From an uncultured Christensenella sp. (GTDB taxonomy: Bacteria > Bacillota > Clostridia > Christensenellales > Borkfalkiaceae), in assembly GCA_910578065.1 (NCBI GenBank), contig CAJTPB010000002.1, positions 1 to 64,000 of the forward strand: a stretch of DNA of 64,000 bases. The letters run 5' to 3'. The notes below the pieces were generated by a model. That model did no database searches. It had not been told where the DNA came from and was given only the letters and a program-made list of their open reading frames with translations. Positions 8,439 through 17,570 of this stretch are shown here, piece by piece (position 1 is the stretch's first letter; each line of letters begins with the position of its first letter). Position numbers and translations under genes: made by a program.

Positions 8439-8467
8439 TTTACAAACGCTTGCGTTTCGGTTAGAAT
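8439..8467 (+). promoter_or_regulatory. promoter of membrane protein-comM-dprA operon
   Basis: TTTACA, 17 nt, TAGAAT, about 30 nt before the ATG at 8499, with an AAGGAAAC ribosome site. It probably drives the three-gene run 8499-13092. Confidence 0.6.
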
Positions 8468-8498
8468 AGAAATTACCATATAATAAGGAAACATATTT

Positions 8499-10481
8499 AT
8501 GAGCACTTTAAAAGAAAAATGGAGAAATAAAACGAAGTTCTCTTTTGCGTTTTTCATTCTCGCTCTCGTATTTTTGCTTGTAGGGTTGGGCACGCTGGGC
8601 ACGCCGAGCGCCACGGGCAGTTCTTACGAGTTAAAAACGGGTACGACCGTCGTATTCCGTTTGCAAAAGTCGGAAGAGAGGGAAGACCAAACGGAATTGA
8701 AGTATATCTATTTCAACTTCGGCAATATGCGCACGGAGCCGGGCACGATCGCTTCGGTACGCGTGCGCCGTTCCAATTCTTCGGCGACAAGCTGGTATTC
8801 TTCCCACTTGGGGGAAGCCAAACTCGCCAACGTTACGGCGGAAGAGGAAACGACGAAGGGGATTTTATTTAACTGGTTTACCCCGTACGACCTTACGGAA
8901 ACGGCATACGGCATTTCGAGCTATCCCTATTACGAACTTACCGCGCCAAAGTGCGATATTTTGATCAACGAGATCGTATTCGTCGCAAACGACGGAAGCG
9001 TGATCCAAGCGGAGATCGACAGGGATAAATCGAAGAATATCGATATAGAGAAGGCCGCCGCGCTGTTAGACAGGCAGCATAAGCCCGTTGCCGCGCAGTC
9101 TTCTTTCTTCCGTTTGGGGGAAGAGGAAGCGTATACCATGATGACCATTGCGGAAATGCGCGCGGGCAAAACGTATTCGGATGCAGCCGTGTATACGGTG
9201 GATAAAAACTATAACGCGTTCGGCGTCGATCTGCTTGCCCTTTCCACTTTGATTTTCGGCATGAGCCCGTTCGGGCTCCGCATTCTGCCCTTTTTGGCTT
9301 CTTTCGGGTGCCTGCTTATCGGGTACTATTTCGCCAAAAAATTATTCGCAAGCGATAAAGCGGGCTTTGTTTTCGGATTGCTGTATGCGCTGTGCGGAAG
9401 TTCGCTCGCGTTCGGGCATTTGGGCACGCCGCTGACCATCGGGCTGTTCTTCTGGTTCGCTTCTCTTTACTGCGCGTACCTGTTCTATTCCAAGGGAATG
9501 GAAAAGGCGGAAGTAAAATCGGCGATCCCGTTGATCTGTTCGGGACTTGCGGCAGCCGCGGCGATTTGCGTAAACGGCGTTTACTTCGTGCCCGTATTGG
9601 GAACGGTCGCCCTGTTCGTATTCGGCATGCTGCGCCAGCAAAAAGCAAAGGCGTACTATCTTGAAAAGGCGGCAAAGGCAGACGAAGCGGCGGGCGTGCA
9701 GGAAACCGTTTCGGAAGAGGCGGCTTCCCCCGCAGAGGGCGAAGCGCCCGCAAAAACGGAAACGGCGCGCGTAAAAGAAGAATATACGTTGAAAAACCGC
9801 ATTGCGGCGGCGATGTTTGCTACGTCGCTCGTAGTCGGGTTTGTGCTGATCACGCTGTTTGCGATTCTGCCCGTGTATTCGGCGTATACAAAGGCATACG
9901 ACAATCCCGCCGCTCCCTCGCTCAACATATTCGTTCTGCTGTGGCAGGGGCTGAAAGGGGGCTTCGTCGGCGGCAACGTTTACCATGTTACGCAAACGGG
10001 CTGGCGGTATTTTTACGAAACGTTCGTAGGGCAGGGTTCGTTTGCGGCGCGTACGTTTGCAAGCGTAAACGCGGTTGCGGCGGTAGGCGCGGCGATGGCG
10101 GTAGTTTATGCGATCGTGCGCATGATTTTGATTTTCGCGAAAAAACAAACGGGCAAACAGGCGCGCGCGGAACTGCGCGGCATTATCATTCCGCTTGCGG
10201 GATTTTTCCTTTGCCTAATCACGGCGGCGTTTGCACAGCCGAACGCGGGATTTGTGTTTATGGCGTACGTGTTCGCGTTCTTCTTGATCGCGGGCGGTAT
10301 TAAGTCGCTCGATGCGCTGTGCGCAAAGGCGGAAGAAGGAGGAACCGTTAAACTTGCGATCGCGTATTCCGCGCTGAAAATTACGGCGATCGTGCTTTTG
10401 GCGCTGTGGTTTGCGATAACGGTGCCGTTTACCTTCTCTATCCCTCTGCCCGAAGCCGTGTTTACGGCGCTGTTCGGTTAA
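8499..10481 (+). CDS. polytopic membrane protein, GT-C (family 39)-like
   Basis: 660-residue integral membrane protein. One N-terminal TM (about residues 15-35) is followed by a roughly 180-residue extracytoplasmic, beta-rich domain, then about 9-10 hydrophobic segments. The block LLALSTLIFGMSPFGLRILP and the following helices resemble dolichyl-phosphate mannosyltransferase (PMT) family members, which transfer sugars from lipid-linked donors. A charged Ala/Glu-rich cytoplasmic loop interrupts the helices near residues 390-430. I do not see a clear catalytic Asp/Glu motif, so the transferase call is tentative. It ends 4 nt before comM. Confidence 0.5.
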   Translation: MSTLKEKWRNKTKFSFAFFILALVFLLVGLGTLGTPSATGSSYELKTGTTVVFRLQKSEEREDQTELKYIYFNFGNMRTEPGTIASVRVRRSNSSATSWYSSHLGEAKLANVTAEEETTKGILFNWFTPYDLTETAYGISSYPYYELTAPKCDILINEIVFVANDGSVIQAEIDRDKSKNIDIEKAAALLDRQHKPVAAQSSFFRLGEEEAYTMMTIAEMRAGKTYSDAAVYTVDKNYNAFGVDLLALSTLIFGMSPFGLRILPFLASFGCLLIGYYFAKKLFASDKAGFVFGLLYALCGSSLAFGHLGTPLTIGLFFWFASLYCAYLFYSKGMEKAEVKSAIPLICSGLAAAAAICVNGVYFVPVLGTVALFVFGMLRQQKAKAYYLEKAAKADEAAGVQETVSEEAASPAEGEAPAKTETARVKEEYTLKNRIAAAMFATSLVVGFVLITLFAILPVYSAYTKAYDNPAAPSLNIFVLLWQGLKGGFVGGNVYHVTQTGWRYFYETFVGQGSFAARTFASVNAVAAVGAAMAVVYAIVRMILIFAKKQTGKQARAELRGIIIPLAGFFLCLITAAFAQPNAGFVFMAYVFAFFLIAGGIKSLDALCAKAEEGGTVKLAIAYSALKITAIVLLALWFAITVPFTFSIPLPEAVFTALFG

Positions 10482-10485
10482 GCAT

Positions 10486-12012
10486 ATGATAGCCAAAATT
10501 ATTTGTTATACGTTAAACGGATTAGACGGCGTTCCCGTAGAAGTGGAAACGGACGTCAACAAGGGAATCCCTGCTTATGAAATGGTGGGGCTTCCCGATA
10601 CGGCGGTGAAGGAATCGAAAGAGCGGGTGCGCTCAGCTTTGAAAAACAGCGGTCTGTTGTTTCCTCTGCATAAAATTACCGTAAACTTTGCGCCTGCGGA
10701 TATCAAAAAAGAGGGCGCGGCGTTCGATCTTGCAATCGCAATCAGTCTGTTAAAGGCGAGCGAACAACTGATCGGCGCAGACGTTTCGGGCACGGTGTTT
10801 TTGGGCGAACTCGCCCTAAACGGCGATCTGCGCCCCGTAAACGGACTGTTACCCATTTTGATTTCGGCAAAGGGGCACGGGTACTCCAAATTCGTTATTC
10901 CGCAGGCGAACGCAAAAGAGGCGCGCTATTTGGGCGGCGCGCAAATTTACGCCGCGAAATCGCTTGCGCAAGCGGTAAAACATCTGCGCGGGGAAGAGAT
11001 CATCTCCCCCTTGCAAACGGCGGAATTTGCCGTAAACGCAAACGCGAAGCGTTCTGCGGCAGATTTAGCGTTCGTAAAAGGGCAGCCCATGGCGCGTCGC
11101 GCGTTGGAGATTGCGGTATCGGGCGGGCATAATCTGTTAATGGTAGGTCCTCCCGGAACGGGGAAAACCATGCTTGCCCGCTGTTTGCCCACCGTAATGC
11201 CCGATTTAACGTTTGACGAAGCGCTTGAAATTACAAAAATCCATTCGGTTGCGGGAACGCTCGGGGAAGAGGGGATCGTATGCGAACGCCCCTTCCGCAC
11301 GCCCCACCACACGGCGACCACCGTTTCGATGTGCGGCGGCGGAAATAAAGCGGTGCACCCCGGCGAAATTTCGCTTGCGCACGGCGGCGTTCTGTTTTTG
11401 GACGAACTGCCCGAATACAAGCGTTCTACGTTAGAAGCGCTGCGCCAACCGCTCGAAGACGGCGTTATTACCATTGCGCGATCGGCGGGCGTGGTAACCT
11501 ATCCCGCGCGTTTTATGCTGTGCGCGAGCATGAATCCTTGCCCTTGCGGTAATTACGGTTCGGCGGAGCTCACCTGTACCTGTTCGCCCGCGGATATCAG
11601 GCGGTATCGCGCCCGCGTTTCGGGACCTCTGCTCGATCGTATCGACTTACAAGTAGAAGTGGATTCTATCGGTTACGACGAATTGACCTCTACCAAGCAG
11701 GCGGAAAATTCCGCTTCGGTAAAAGAGCGGGTAGACGGCGCGCGCGGCGTGCAGCGGGAACGCTTCCGCAACAGCGCCGTTTCGACCAATGCGGAAATGG
11801 GCGAGCGGGAACTGCGCGAATTCTGCGTTTTAAGCGAGGAATGCGACGGCGTGCTGCGCGGCGCGTTTGAAAAAATGAAACTTTCTGCGCGGGCACGAGC
11901 ACGCATAATAAAAGTGGCGCGCACCATTGCCGATCTCGATCGCAGCGAAGACATTTTGCCGAAGCACGTGTATGAAGCGGTATCCTACCGCATCTACGAT
12001 AAATTGGGTTAA
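10486..12012 (+). CDS. comM: YifB/ComM family Mg-chelatase-like AAA+ ATPase
   Basis: 508 residues. ComM is a branch-migration helicase that helps integrate transformed DNA in naturally competent bacteria. The N-terminal LonC-like domain is followed by Walker A GPPGTGKTMLARCLP (about residues 220-235), Walker B VLFLDELPEY, and the zinc-like CASMNPCPCGNYG stretch typical of the family. It lies 3 nt before dprA, consistent with a transformation or recombination role, though comM-dprA pairs are widespread in species not known to be competent. Confidence 0.93.
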   Translation: MIAKIICYTLNGLDGVPVEVETDVNKGIPAYEMVGLPDTAVKESKERVRSALKNSGLLFPLHKITVNFAPADIKKEGAAFDLAIAISLLKASEQLIGADVSGTVFLGELALNGDLRPVNGLLPILISAKGHGYSKFVIPQANAKEARYLGGAQIYAAKSLAQAVKHLRGEEIISPLQTAEFAVNANAKRSAADLAFVKGQPMARRALEIAVSGGHNLLMVGPPGTGKTMLARCLPTVMPDLTFDEALEITKIHSVAGTLGEEGIVCERPFRTPHHTATTVSMCGGGNKAVHPGEISLAHGGVLFLDELPEYKRSTLEALRQPLEDGVITIARSAGVVTYPARFMLCASMNPCPCGNYGSAELTCTCSPADIRRYRARVSGPLLDRIDLQVEVDSIGYDELTSTKQAENSASVKERVDGARGVQRERFRNSAVSTNAEMGERELREFCVLSEECDGVLRGAFEKMKLSARARARIIKVARTIADLDRSEDILPKHVYEAVSYRIYDKLG

Positions 12013-12015
12013 ACG

Positions 12016-13092
12016 ATGGTATATTCTGCGGAAGAAAAAGCGTTGATCGGGCTTTCCGCCGACGGCGAATTGGACGAACGGGAACGGATCGCTCTGCTTC
12101 GCGCGGCGCAAAATCCCGCAAATTTATTTGCCGAAGAAAAAAATATTTTTCGTTCGGTGATAAAAGAGGGGAAAGACGGTGTATATAATATTGACGGCGC
12201 GGAATTTTTGCGCAGAACGGAAGCGTTTCTTTTAAAGCTGGAACGGGCGGGATACTTTGCGGTAACGCTTGTCAGCGAAGATTATCCCGCCGCGTTAAAG
12301 CAAATTCCCTCGCCGCCGTTGGTGCTGTACGGCGCGGGCAACCGCAATTTGCTGAAAATGCGAAAGTTCTGTATCGTCGGGTCGCGCATTACGCCCCCTT
12401 GGGCGGAAAAGCAGACAAAAGAACTTTCCCGCGCGCTTTCCCAATCGTTTGCGATCGTTACGGGGTTTGCCGAAGGCGGCGATCTTGCCGCGATCGAAGG
12501 CGCGTTAAGCGGCGGAAATTTGATTTGCGTTTTGCCGTTGGGGTTAAACGGATGCTACCCCGCGGGGCATGCTTCCGTAAAAGAGCGGGTAAGAAAAAAT
12601 GGGTTGCTCCTTTCCGAATATCCGCCCGACGAGTTGTTGAAAAAGTACAACTTCCACGCGCGCAACCGCATTCTTGCAGGGCTTGCGGAAGGAACGCTTG
12701 TCGTTTCGGCGCGGGCAAAGAAAAGCGGCGCGCTGATCACCGCAAATTACGCCGCGGAATACGGAAAAGACGTGTTTGCGTTCCCTTATAATTTGGGATC
12801 GGCGCAGGGGAGCGGGTGCAACGAACTGATCAAGCAGGGCGCGTACCTGGTAACGGAAGCGCAGGATATCCTTTCTTGCTACGGCATAAAGGGGGCGGAA
12901 AAGAAGCAAGTCGTTTTAACGCCGTCCGAAGAAAAAGTGTTAAATCTTTTGCGCGAATCGGGTGAAGCGCACGCGGCGGCGATTGCCGAACGCGCGGGCA
13001 TTCCGCTGTACGAAGCGCTTGCGGTTTTTTCTTCGTTAGAGTTGAAATCACTTGCGGTAAAAACGGGCGGCAACCGATACAGTGCATTGTAA
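12016..13092 (+). CDS. dprA: DNA processing protein DprA
   Basis: 358 residues. DprA binds incoming single-stranded DNA and loads RecA during transformation. An N-terminal helical segment precedes the Rossmann-like core with VGSRITPP, the VTGFAEGGDLAAIEGAL block and RNRILAGLAEGTLVV. The C-terminal winged-helix (about residues 295-358) starts at LTPSEEKVLNLL. Its last codons, including the TAA, are the start of the first copy of the downstream 121-bp tandem repeat. Confidence 0.95.
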   Translation: MVYSAEEKALIGLSADGELDERERIALLRAAQNPANLFAEEKNIFRSVIKEGKDGVYNIDGAEFLRRTEAFLLKLERAGYFAVTLVSEDYPAALKQIPSPPLVLYGAGNRNLLKMRKFCIVGSRITPPWAEKQTKELSRALSQSFAIVTGFAEGGDLAAIEGALSGGNLICVLPLGLNGCYPAGHASVKERVRKNGLLLSEYPPDELLKKYNFHARNRILAGLAEGTLVVSARAKKSGALITANYAAEYGKDVFAFPYNLGSAQGSGCNELIKQGAYLVTEAQDILSCYGIKGAEKKQVVLTPSEEKVLNLLRESGEAHAAAIAERAGIPLYEALAVFSSLELKSLAVKTGGNRYSAL

Positions 13093-13350
13093 ACAGCTGC
13101 GGGCAGTTCTCGATACGCGTACGGCAACCAATAACGCATTGTAAACGCTGCGTATATTTGTAGTATTTCGTATTGCGGTAAAAACAGGCGGCAACCGATA
13201 CAGCGCATTGTAAACAGCTGCGGGCAGTTCTCGATACGCGTAAGGCAACCAATAACGCATTGTAAATGCTGCGTGTGTTTGTAGTATATCGCATTGCGGC
13301 AGCAGAAAAGGCGGTAAGCACATTGTAAATAGTTGCAGCCGCGATATCGT
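13051..13350. repeat. 121-bp tandem repeat starting in the dprA 3' end
   Basis: About 2.5 units begin at 13051, 13172 and 13293 with the pattern ATTGCGGTAAAAAC. Each of the two full units contains two sub-repeats built around CGCATTGTAAA, giving five such cores in total. Unit 1 includes the last 14 codons of dprA. Units 1 and 2 are nearly identical; unit 3 is truncated and diverged. Each full unit carries a TTGTAA-16-TAGTAT promoter-like pair pointing at topA. Confidence 0.9.
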
Positions 13351-13383
13351 AAAAAAGAGCAAAACAAAAAAAGGTGTTAATAT

Positions 13384-15606
13384 ATGGATCTCATCATCGT
13401 AGAGTCGCCTTCTAAGGCAAAAACCATTTCCAAATATTTAAAGGGAAAATATCGCGTAGACGCTTCGGGCGGGCACATTCGCGATCTGCCGCAAAAGACG
13501 CTGGGCGTTTCCATTAAAAACGGATACGAACCCAAATACGTAACTTCTCCCGGAAAGGAAGAAACCATCGAACGGCTTTCCGAAGCGGCAAAAAGAGCGG
13601 AAAAAGTATACCTTGCAACCGACCCCGACCGCGAAGGAGAGGCGATTTCTTGGCACTTGCAAACGGTTTTGGGACTGGACGAAAAGGGTTTAAACCGCAT
13701 CGAGTTTAACGAAATTTCCCCCAAGGCGGTGGAAAAGGCGTTGACGCGCCCCCGCCTTATCAACTATAACTTGGTAGACGCGCAGCAGGCGCGGCGCGTG
13801 CTCGATCGGCTGGTGGGTTATAAACTTTCGCCCTTTTTAAACAATAAAATTCAAAACGGGCTTTCCGCGGGGCGCGTGCAGTCGGTCGCGCTTCGGCTGG
13901 TGGTAGACAGAGAGCGGGAAATTCAAGCGTTCAAGCCGGAAGAGTATTGGACGATCGCGGCGGAAGTGCAAGACAAGGCGAAAAAGTTTTCCCCTTTCCG
14001 CGCCGCGCTCGAAAAATTCAAGGGCAAAAAGTACAAGCCCGCAAACAAAGAACAGGCGGACGAAACGCTTGCCGCCCTTGCCGCGGGGGAATACGCCGTC
14101 GGCAACATTAAAAAATCGGTAACCAAATCGCACGCGCCCGCGCCGTTTACCACAAGCACGCTGCAACAGGACGCTTCCAATAAATTCGGCATGAGCGCGC
14201 CCGAGACCATGTTAATGGCGCAGCACTTGTACGAAGGGATCGACGTAGAAGGGGAAGGGCACATCGCGTTTGTAACCTATATCCGTACCGACTCTACGCG
14301 AATTTCGGAAGATGCGCAATCTTCCGCGCTCGGCTTTATCGCGGAAAAATTCGGCAAAGAATACTGCCCCGAAAAGCCCAACGTATACGCTTCCAAAAAA
14401 GGCGCGCAAGACGCGCACGAAGCCATTCGCCCCATTGATTTAACGCGCACGCCCGATTCGGTGAAAAAGCTGCTCGATAAAAAGCATTACAACGTTTACA
14501 AACTCATTTACGAGCGGTTTATCGCTTCGCAAATGGCGGAAGCGCAGTATAACTCGATGCAGATCGAAATCGAAAACGGCGACTACACGTTAAAGGCGAG
14601 CGGTAAAACGCTGCGCTTTGCGGGGTACACCGCAATCTATCAAGAAAGCAAAAAAGAGGACGACGAGGAAACGAGCGCAAAGCTGCTGCCCGATCTTACC
14701 GAGGGCGAAAAGCTCGATTGCAACGGCGTAAAGGCGGACCAGAAGTTCACCAAGCCCCCCGTGCGCTATACCGACGCTTCGCTTGTAAAAACGATGGAAG
14801 AAAAAGGGATCGGCAGACCTTCTACCTACGCTTCCATTATTTCCGTTTTGAATAAGCGCAAGTACGTAGAAAAAGACGGAAAGTATATGATTCCGACCGA
14901 GGTTGCTTATCGCATTACCGACATGCTGGTAAAATATTTTACCGACATTATGGACGTAGGCTTTACCGCGGGCATGGAAGAAAAGTTAGACGATATCGAA
15001 GAGGGCGGCAAAGATTGGCGGGCGATCATCGGCGAATTTTACCCTCCGTTCGAAGAAAAGTTGAAATTCGCCAGCGCCGACGGCGACGAAGTAACGGATA
15101 TTCTGTGCGAAAAGTGCGGGCATCCCATGGTGCGCAAGTCGGGTAAATACGGCAAGTATTTGGCTTGTTCCAACTATCCCGCCTGCTCGAATATCGTAAG
15201 CGAGGGGGAAGCGGAAATTTCCGATACGCCCTGCCCCAAGTGCGGTGCGATGATGACGGTGAAAAGCGGCAGATACGGAAAGTTCCTCGCCTGCCCCAAC
15301 TATCCCGAATGCAAATCGACGCTTCCGTACGGGGAAAAGAAAGAAGACGTTTTCGAGGGGGTTTGCCCCGATTGCGGAAAACCCGCCAAAAAACTGCGTT
15401 CCCGTTACGGTAAAATTTATTACGGATGCAGCGGCTATCCCGATTGCAAATTTATGAGTTGGGATATGCCTACGGGCGAAAAATGCCCTGCTTGCGGCGG
15501 CGCGCTCGTAAAAACGCCCAAAGGGGTGATCAAGTGCGCAAATAAAGAATGTTCGTATAAAATCGTTCCCGAAACGCCCCAAAAGGATCAGCCGAATGAA
15601 GGTTAA
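13384..15606 (+). CDS. topA: DNA topoisomerase I
   Basis: Type IA topoisomerase, 740 residues, relaxes negative supercoils. The TOPRIM domain starts at once (LIIVESPSKAKTISKYL) with the DPDREGEAISWHL acidic triad; the catalytic Tyr is in FVTYIRTDSTR (about residue 300). The C-terminus has three complete C4 zinc ribbons of the CxxCGxxM...CxxYPxC type and a fourth (CPACGG...CANKEC), all DNA-binding. AAGGTG precedes the ATG. The end overlaps trmFO by 11 nt. Confidence 0.97.
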   Translation: MDLIIVESPSKAKTISKYLKGKYRVDASGGHIRDLPQKTLGVSIKNGYEPKYVTSPGKEETIERLSEAAKRAEKVYLATDPDREGEAISWHLQTVLGLDEKGLNRIEFNEISPKAVEKALTRPRLINYNLVDAQQARRVLDRLVGYKLSPFLNNKIQNGLSAGRVQSVALRLVVDREREIQAFKPEEYWTIAAEVQDKAKKFSPFRAALEKFKGKKYKPANKEQADETLAALAAGEYAVGNIKKSVTKSHAPAPFTTSTLQQDASNKFGMSAPETMLMAQHLYEGIDVEGEGHIAFVTYIRTDSTRISEDAQSSALGFIAEKFGKEYCPEKPNVYASKKGAQDAHEAIRPIDLTRTPDSVKKLLDKKHYNVYKLIYERFIASQMAEAQYNSMQIEIENGDYTLKASGKTLRFAGYTAIYQESKKEDDEETSAKLLPDLTEGEKLDCNGVKADQKFTKPPVRYTDASLVKTMEEKGIGRPSTYASIISVLNKRKYVEKDGKYMIPTEVAYRITDMLVKYFTDIMDVGFTAGMEEKLDDIEEGGKDWRAIIGEFYPPFEEKLKFASADGDEVTDILCEKCGHPMVRKSGKYGKYLACSNYPACSNIVSEGEAEISDTPCPKCGAMMTVKSGRYGKFLACPNYPECKSTLPYGEKKEDVFEGVCPDCGKPAKKLRSRYGKIYYGCSGYPDCKFMSWDMPTGEKCPACGGALVKTPKGVIKCANKECSYKIVPETPQKDQPNEG

Positions 15607-16897
15607 AATCATCGGCGCGGGGCTTGCCGGGTGCGAGGCGGCATATGCGCTCGCTTCGCGCGGGGCAAAGGTTGAACTTTGCGAAATGAAGCCCAAATCG
15701 TTCACGCCCGCGCACGAAAGCGAAAATTTCGCCGAACTCGTCTGTTCCAATTCGTTAAAGTCGGACGACGTTTACGGCAACGCCTGCGGACTGTTAAAAG
15801 AGGAAATGCGGCGGCTCGGCTCGCTTACCATGCGGGCGGCGGAATATGCCCGCGTGCCTGCGGGCGGCGCGCTTGCGGTGGATAGGGAAAAATTTTCCCG
15901 CTATATCACCGAAGAGATTAAAGGTTGCCCGAACGTTCGAATCGTGTGCGAAGAAGCGGAAGAACTGCCCGAATGCGGGATCGTCGCAACCGGTCCTTTA
16001 ACGGCGCAGCGCCTTTCGCAAGCGATCGAAGCGAAGTTCGGCGGGGGCTTGCATTTTTACGACGCGTCCGCCCCCATCGTCGGCGCGGATAGCATCGATT
16101 ACGCAAAAACGTTTACGGGCGATAGGTACGGCAAGGGCACGGGGGATTATATCAACTGTCCCATGAATAAAGAAGAGTACGAAGCGTTTGTTTCGGCGTT
16201 GCTTGCGGCAGAACGGGCGCAGCTGCACGCGTTTGAAAAGAAAGAGATTTTCGAAGGGTGCATGCCCCTTGAAGTAATGGCTTCGCGCGGGGCGGAAACG
16301 CTGCGCTTCGGCACGTTTAAGCCCGTCGGCTTGTACGACGGCGAGGGGAAGCGCCCGTATGCCGTATTGCAGCTTCGCAAAGAGAATGCGGCGGGCACGG
16401 CGTATAACTTGGTCGGCTGTCAAACCAATTTGAAATTCGGGGAACAGAAGCGGGTGTTCTCGCTGATTCCCGCATTGAAAAACGCCGAGTTTTTGCGTTA
16501 TGGCGTGATGCACCGCAATACATACCTGCAATCGCCCGACGTGTTAAACGGCGATTTTTCGGTAAAAGAGCAGCCGTATTTGTTCTTTGCGGGGCAGATC
16601 ACGGGGGTGGAAGGATACGTCGAAAGCGCGATGAGCGGACTTTTGGCGGGGATCCATTTGTGGAACCGTTTAAACGGAACGGCTTCCGCTTTAAACGATA
16701 CGTGCATGTGCGGCGCGCTTTCCGGCTACGTCGCATCACCCAATCCGAATTTTCAGCCGATGAACGCCAATTACGGCGTGCTTGCGGCGGGGTTTGCGGA
16801 CGTGCGCGATAAAAAATTAAAAAAACAACTGCTCGGCGAGCGTGCGCTTAGCGAAATCGAACGGTTTCGGCGCACGATCTTCAGGGAAAAGGAGTAA
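15596..16897 (+). CDS. trmFO: methylenetetrahydrofolate--tRNA-(uracil-5-)-methyltransferase TrmFO
   Basis: Makes 5-methyluridine at position 54 of tRNA using methylene-tetrahydrofolate and FAD. The 433-residue protein has the Rossmann motif IGAGLAGCEAAYAL, the family block ELVCSNSLKSDD, and a C-terminal GQITGVEGYVESAMSGLLAG. The start overlaps topA, as in many Bacillota where topA-trmFO-hslV-hslU form one operon. hslV follows after 2 nt. Confidence 0.97.
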   Translation: MKVKIIGAGLAGCEAAYALASRGAKVELCEMKPKSFTPAHESENFAELVCSNSLKSDDVYGNACGLLKEEMRRLGSLTMRAAEYARVPAGGALAVDREKFSRYITEEIKGCPNVRIVCEEAEELPECGIVATGPLTAQRLSQAIEAKFGGGLHFYDASAPIVGADSIDYAKTFTGDRYGKGTGDYINCPMNKEEYEAFVSALLAAERAQLHAFEKKEIFEGCMPLEVMASRGAETLRFGTFKPVGLYDGEGKRPYAVLQLRKENAAGTAYNLVGCQTNLKFGEQKRVFSLIPALKNAEFLRYGVMHRNTYLQSPDVLNGDFSVKEQPYLFFAGQITGVEGYVESAMSGLLAGIHLWNRLNGTASALNDTCMCGALSGYVASPNPNFQPMNANYGVLAAGFADVRDKKLKKQLLGERALSEIERFRRTIFREKE

Positions 16898-16899
16898 TT

Positions 16900-17433
16900 A
16901 TGGAATTTCGCGGAACGACGATCTGCGCCGTAAAAAAGGACGGCGTAACGGCAATCGCAGGGGATGGACAAGTCACCATGGGCGAATCGGTCGTGTTTAA
17001 AAATACGGCGATTAAAGTGCGCCGCATTTACGGCGGCAAAGTAATTTTGGGGTTTGCGGGTTCGGTAACGGACGCGTTCTCCCTTTCCGAACGGTTCGAG
17101 GGCATGCTGAACAAGTTCGCGGGCAATTTAATGCGCTCGGCGGTAGAACTTGCCGATTTGTGGCGTTCGGATAAGGTGGGCAGAAAGTTAGACGCCATGA
17201 TGATTACGGCGGATAAAGATACGCTGCTGATCCTTTCCGGCACGGGCGAAGTGATCGAACCGGACGAGGGCATTTGCGCCATCGGCAGCGGGGGCAATTA
17301 CGCTTTGGCGGCGGCGCGCGCGCTTGCGCAGAATACCGCGTTTTCCGCAGAAGAGATCGCAAGAAAATCGTTGAAGATCGCAAGCGAAATTTGCGTGTAT
17401 ACCAACGATCATATTATCTGCGAAACGGTATAA
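16900..17433 (+). CDS. hslV: ATP-dependent protease subunit HslV (ClpQ/CodW)
   Basis: Proteasome-like Ntn hydrolase, 177 residues, that forms the peptidase core of HslUV. GTTICAVKKDG at residues 5-15 shows that the catalytic Thr would be residue 6, so removal of a five-residue propeptide (MEFRG) is implied. SGTGEVIEPDEGICAIGSGG and the ICVYTND terminus are typical. A GGAG ribosome site is 6 nt upstream. Next to hslU. Confidence 0.96.
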   Translation: MEFRGTTICAVKKDGVTAIAGDGQVTMGESVVFKNTAIKVRRIYGGKVILGFAGSVTDAFSLSERFEGMLNKFAGNLMRSAVELADLWRSDKVGRKLDAMMITADKDTLLILSGTGEVIEPDEGICAIGSGGNYALAAARALAQNTAFSAEEIARKSLKIASEICVYTNDHIICETV

Positions 17434-17570
17434 AAGCGGCGAGTAGAATTAGCAGGGCAAATACGGCGGAGGGGCGCGGCGGCGCGCTTTAACGCACAAT
17501 ATACGATCACGGCGGTTCTTTTGTTTTATGCGCGAAGCGTTAAAAAGAATCGCGTGAAGGAGGTAACTTT

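Noticed and set aside
13051..13350. CRISPR array
   Set aside because: The units are 121 bp tandem copies without distinct spacers, and no cas gene is nearby.
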